A stretch of DNA of 6,176 bases. Source: Bacillota bacterium (GTDB lineage: Bacteria > Bacillota > Dethiobacteria > Dethiobacterales > Dethiobacteraceae). Location of the stretch: NCBI GenBank assembly GCA_018725345.1, contig QLUI01000116.1, positions 1-6,176 on the forward strand. The letters run 5' to 3'. Position numbers and translations under genes: made by a program. The notes beneath the pieces are model-generated. The model was given only the letters and a program-made list of their open reading frames with translations. It made no database searches and was not told where the DNA came from. Positions 4,648 to 6,176 of the stretch are shown piece after piece (the stretch's first letter is position 1; every line of letters starts with the position of its first letter).

Positions 4648-6176
4648 CTACTTCTGGTATTTCTCCTGGCAACCCTCATCCCACCGCTGCAATCCGCAGC
4701 CGACGCACGGCCCTGAACAACAATTGAGGGTTTCCTCTCCAGCCAGGGCACGCTGGTACTCGTATTTGAGGAAGTCGGTGCTGACGCCGGTATCGATGTG
4801 AGACCAGGGGAGAATCTCATCCAGTGAACGCTCCCGGACGTATGCCTTCGGGTCAATGCCGCATTCATCGAAGGCCTGCAGCCATTTTTCATAGTCGAAG
4901 ATGTCACTCCAGGCATCAAAGAGGCAGCCCAACTGCCAGGCGCGGAGAATCACCTGCCCCAGGCGACGGTCTCCCCGGGACATCACCCCTTCAAGCAGGC
5001 TCACCCTGGGATCGTGCCAGGATGGGCTGGCACCGGCTTTCTGAAGCCCACGACGCAGAATTTGATGCTTCGAGACTAGTTCCTCCTCCGGGCTCTGCGC
5101 CACCCATTGAAATGGCGTGTGGGGCTTGGGAATGAAGGTAGCAACGCTCACGCGGATGTTTGGGCTATTGCCCGCTGGTCCCTTGATTTGCCTCACCCGG
5201 CGAACGAGATCAACGATGCCAAGGACATCGTCCGCCGTCTCGGTGGGCAGGCCGATCATGAAATACAGCTTGAAGCTGCGCCAACCCCGGTTCAGTGCCA
5301 GCTCGATGCTCTGCACCAGATCGCCTCCGGATTTATTGATCGCCCGGCGAAGGCGGTTGGTTGCCACCTCCGGGGCAAAGGTGAGGCTCGCCTTGCGCTG
5401 ACCCCGAATGGCGTCGGCCAACTCTACGGAGAAAGAATCCGGCCGCAGGCTGGGAAGCGAGAGATTGAGATGCCTCCCCCGGTAGCGGGTCGAAAGAGAC
5501 CCAACCAGTTCACCGATGCCCGAATAGTCGCTGGTGCTGAGGGAAAGCAGCGAGATTTCGTCATAGCCGCAGTTAGCCACCAGTTCGTCCACCGCCCGGA
5601 TTACCTCCGTCACCGGTCGTTCTCGCACCGGCCGATAGATGATGCCTGCCTGGCAGAAGCGGCATCCCTGCGGGCAGCCGCGCTGAATCTCTACTGCTCC
5701 CCGGTCGTGGATTATCTCAACGAAGGGAACAACGGGGCGGGTCAGCGGGGGCGGGAGCTTACTAATGCGCCGCTCTATCGTGGCCTTTGCCTGCGGCACC
5801 TGGGGGATAATCGATGCAAAGCTGCCATCGGCGAGGTATTGAGTTCGATACAAACCGGGGACGTAGATACCGCGGATTTTGGAGAGCTCACAAAGCAATT
5901 CCCTCTTCCCAAGTCGATGGTCGATAGTCGCTGGTCGATAGTCCCCCGCCCAACCCCCCTTGACTGCTGACTGCTGACTGCTATTCCAGCAACGAAAAGC
6001 CTGCACCAATTCCAGGATCACCTCCTCTCCCTCGCCAACGACGAAGAGGTCGATGAAATCAGACATCGGTTCAGGGTTGAGGGCACAGCTACCGCCAGCG
6101 ATCACCAGCGGGAGGGAATCACCCCTGTCGGCGGCGAGCACCGGGATTCGAGCCAGGTCGAGCATATTGAGCACAT
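4648..6176 (-). CDS. B12-binding-type radical SAM protein, TIGR03960-like (partial, start outside window)
   Basis: At least 509 codons are open to the window edge. The first visible codons (GTG CTC AAT ATG, reading VLNMLDLARIPV) are internal to the family's N-terminal cobalamin-type domain, so the true start lies beyond 6176. Residues about 22-60 (PLVIAGGSCALNPEPMSDF, then FVVGEGEE) are the usual end of that domain. The radical SAM centre is C167-PQG-C171-RF-C174, the CxxxCxxC motif that binds the [4Fe-4S] cluster, followed by TIM-barrel segments such as SLPSLRPD and LTFAPEVATNRLRRAINK. The C-terminus carries another Cys cluster, CCSGPCVGCG (485-494) and C502. Family members often stand next to or are fused with a DUF2344 (TIGR03936) protein, which would be expected downstream but is replaced here by mobile-element debris. 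The substrate is unknown to me. Residues about 64-86 are an insertion encoded by heptanucleotide repeats. The stop is TAG. Confidence 0.9.
   Translation of the reverse strand, partial: VLNMLDLARIPVLAADRGDSLPLVIAGGSCALNPEPMSDFIDLFVVGEGEEVILELVQAFRCWNSSQQSAVKGGWAGDYRPATIDHRLGKRELLCELSKIRGIYVPGLYRTQYLADGSFASIIPQVPQAKATIERRISKLPPPLTRPVVPFVEIIHDRGAVEIQRGCPQGCRFCQAGIIYRPVRERPVTEVIRAVDELVANCGYDEISLLSLSTSDYSGIGELVGSLSTRYRGRHLNLSLPSLRPDSFSVELADAIRGQRKASLTFAPEVATNRLRRAINKSGGDLVQSIELALNRGWRSFKLYFMIGLPTETADDVLGIVDLVRRVRQIKGPAGNSPNIRVSVATFIPKPHTPFQWVAQSPEEELVSKHQILRRGLQKAGASPSWHDPRVSLLEGVMSRGDRRLGQVILRAWQLGCLFDAWSDIFDYEKWLQAFDECGIDPKAYVRERSLDEILPWSHIDTGVSTDFLKYEYQRALAGEETLNCCSGPCVGCGLQRWDEGCQEKYQK
5913..5981. 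repeat. Two heptanucleotide tandem arrays inside the radical SAM gene
   Basis: On the plus strand four heptamers run GTCGATG, GTCGATA, GTCGCTG, GTCGATA (5913-5940), then a C-rich spacer (CCCCCGCCCAACCCCCC, about 5943-5959), then three exact TGACTGC units (5961-5981). In the gene this codes for about 23 extra residues (NSSQQSAVKGGW through DYRPATIDHR) between VQAF and GKRELL. It stays in frame. Gain or loss of one unit would shift the frame. Confidence 0.8.

Noticed and set aside
1968..4650. Reassignment of TAG to an amino acid in this organism
   Set aside because: Both the crystallin-domain gene and the radical SAM gene end sensibly at TAG, the latter just ahead of a terminator, so TAG works as a normal stop here.
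5107..5970. 287-codon plus-strand ORF opposite the radical SAM gene
   Set aside because: It is a shadow of the minus-strand gene. Its product is Arg/Pro/Ala-rich with no family motifs, while the minus strand carries the complete CxxxCxxC radical SAM signature.
5913..5981. Heptamer array as evidence that the radical SAM gene is frameshifted or broken
   Set aside because: The frame is continuous across the array and all family motifs are present on both sides.

Overview
The window is bacterial. It carries Shine-Dalgarno-led genes, Sec signal peptides, decayed insertion sequences of the IS21, ISNCY and IS630 types, and a B12-type radical SAM gene. The radical SAM family and the style of the IS remnants would fit Chloroflexota (Dehalococcoidia-like) or another environmental lineage. 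That placement is only an impression from sequence style; no rRNA or marker gene is present.

Left part (1-3162, everything on the minus strand): two genes for secreted proteins lie one after the other. The upstream gene (1968-2900) encodes a 310-residue exported protein. It has a Pro-rich/Cys repeat pair, a middle domain of unknown type and a complete C-terminal beta/gamma-crystallin-like domain with two canonical calcium-binding motifs. The downstream gene (425-1546) encodes a 373-residue Trp-rich exported protein of unknown family. The two proteins are unrelated after the signal peptide. However, each gene is preceded by a nearly identical ~310-bp segment (1531-1840 and 2852-3162) holding the putative promoter, a structured leader, the ribosome binding site and the first codons of the signal peptide. 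In the downstream copy the signal peptide frame is cut by an in-frame TAG that abuts an ATG (TAGATG), so the protein must restart there, be read through, or be a recent pseudogene. G/C-tract hairpins follow both genes.

Middle part (3180-4600): this is a graveyard of nested mobile elements. IS21-type ends (3180-3262 and 4220-4270, inverted) enclose the first third of an istA transposase and an internally deleted ISNCY-type element (N-terminal HTH joined out of frame to the C-terminal tail). To the right lies the C-terminal part of an IS630-type transposase on the minus strand. It is itself split at its Asp-Asn motif by an 86-bp MITE-like element with 18-bp imperfect terminal inverted repeats.

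Right part (4609-6176): the minus strand holds the 3' two-thirds or more of a radical SAM gene of the TIGR03960-like family, ending in a short intrinsic terminator; its start is outside the window. Two heptanucleotide tandem arrays are inserted in frame in this gene. The secreted pair and the radical SAM gene show no functional link. The mobile-element block separates them and lies directly against the upstream edge of the second promoter cassette.
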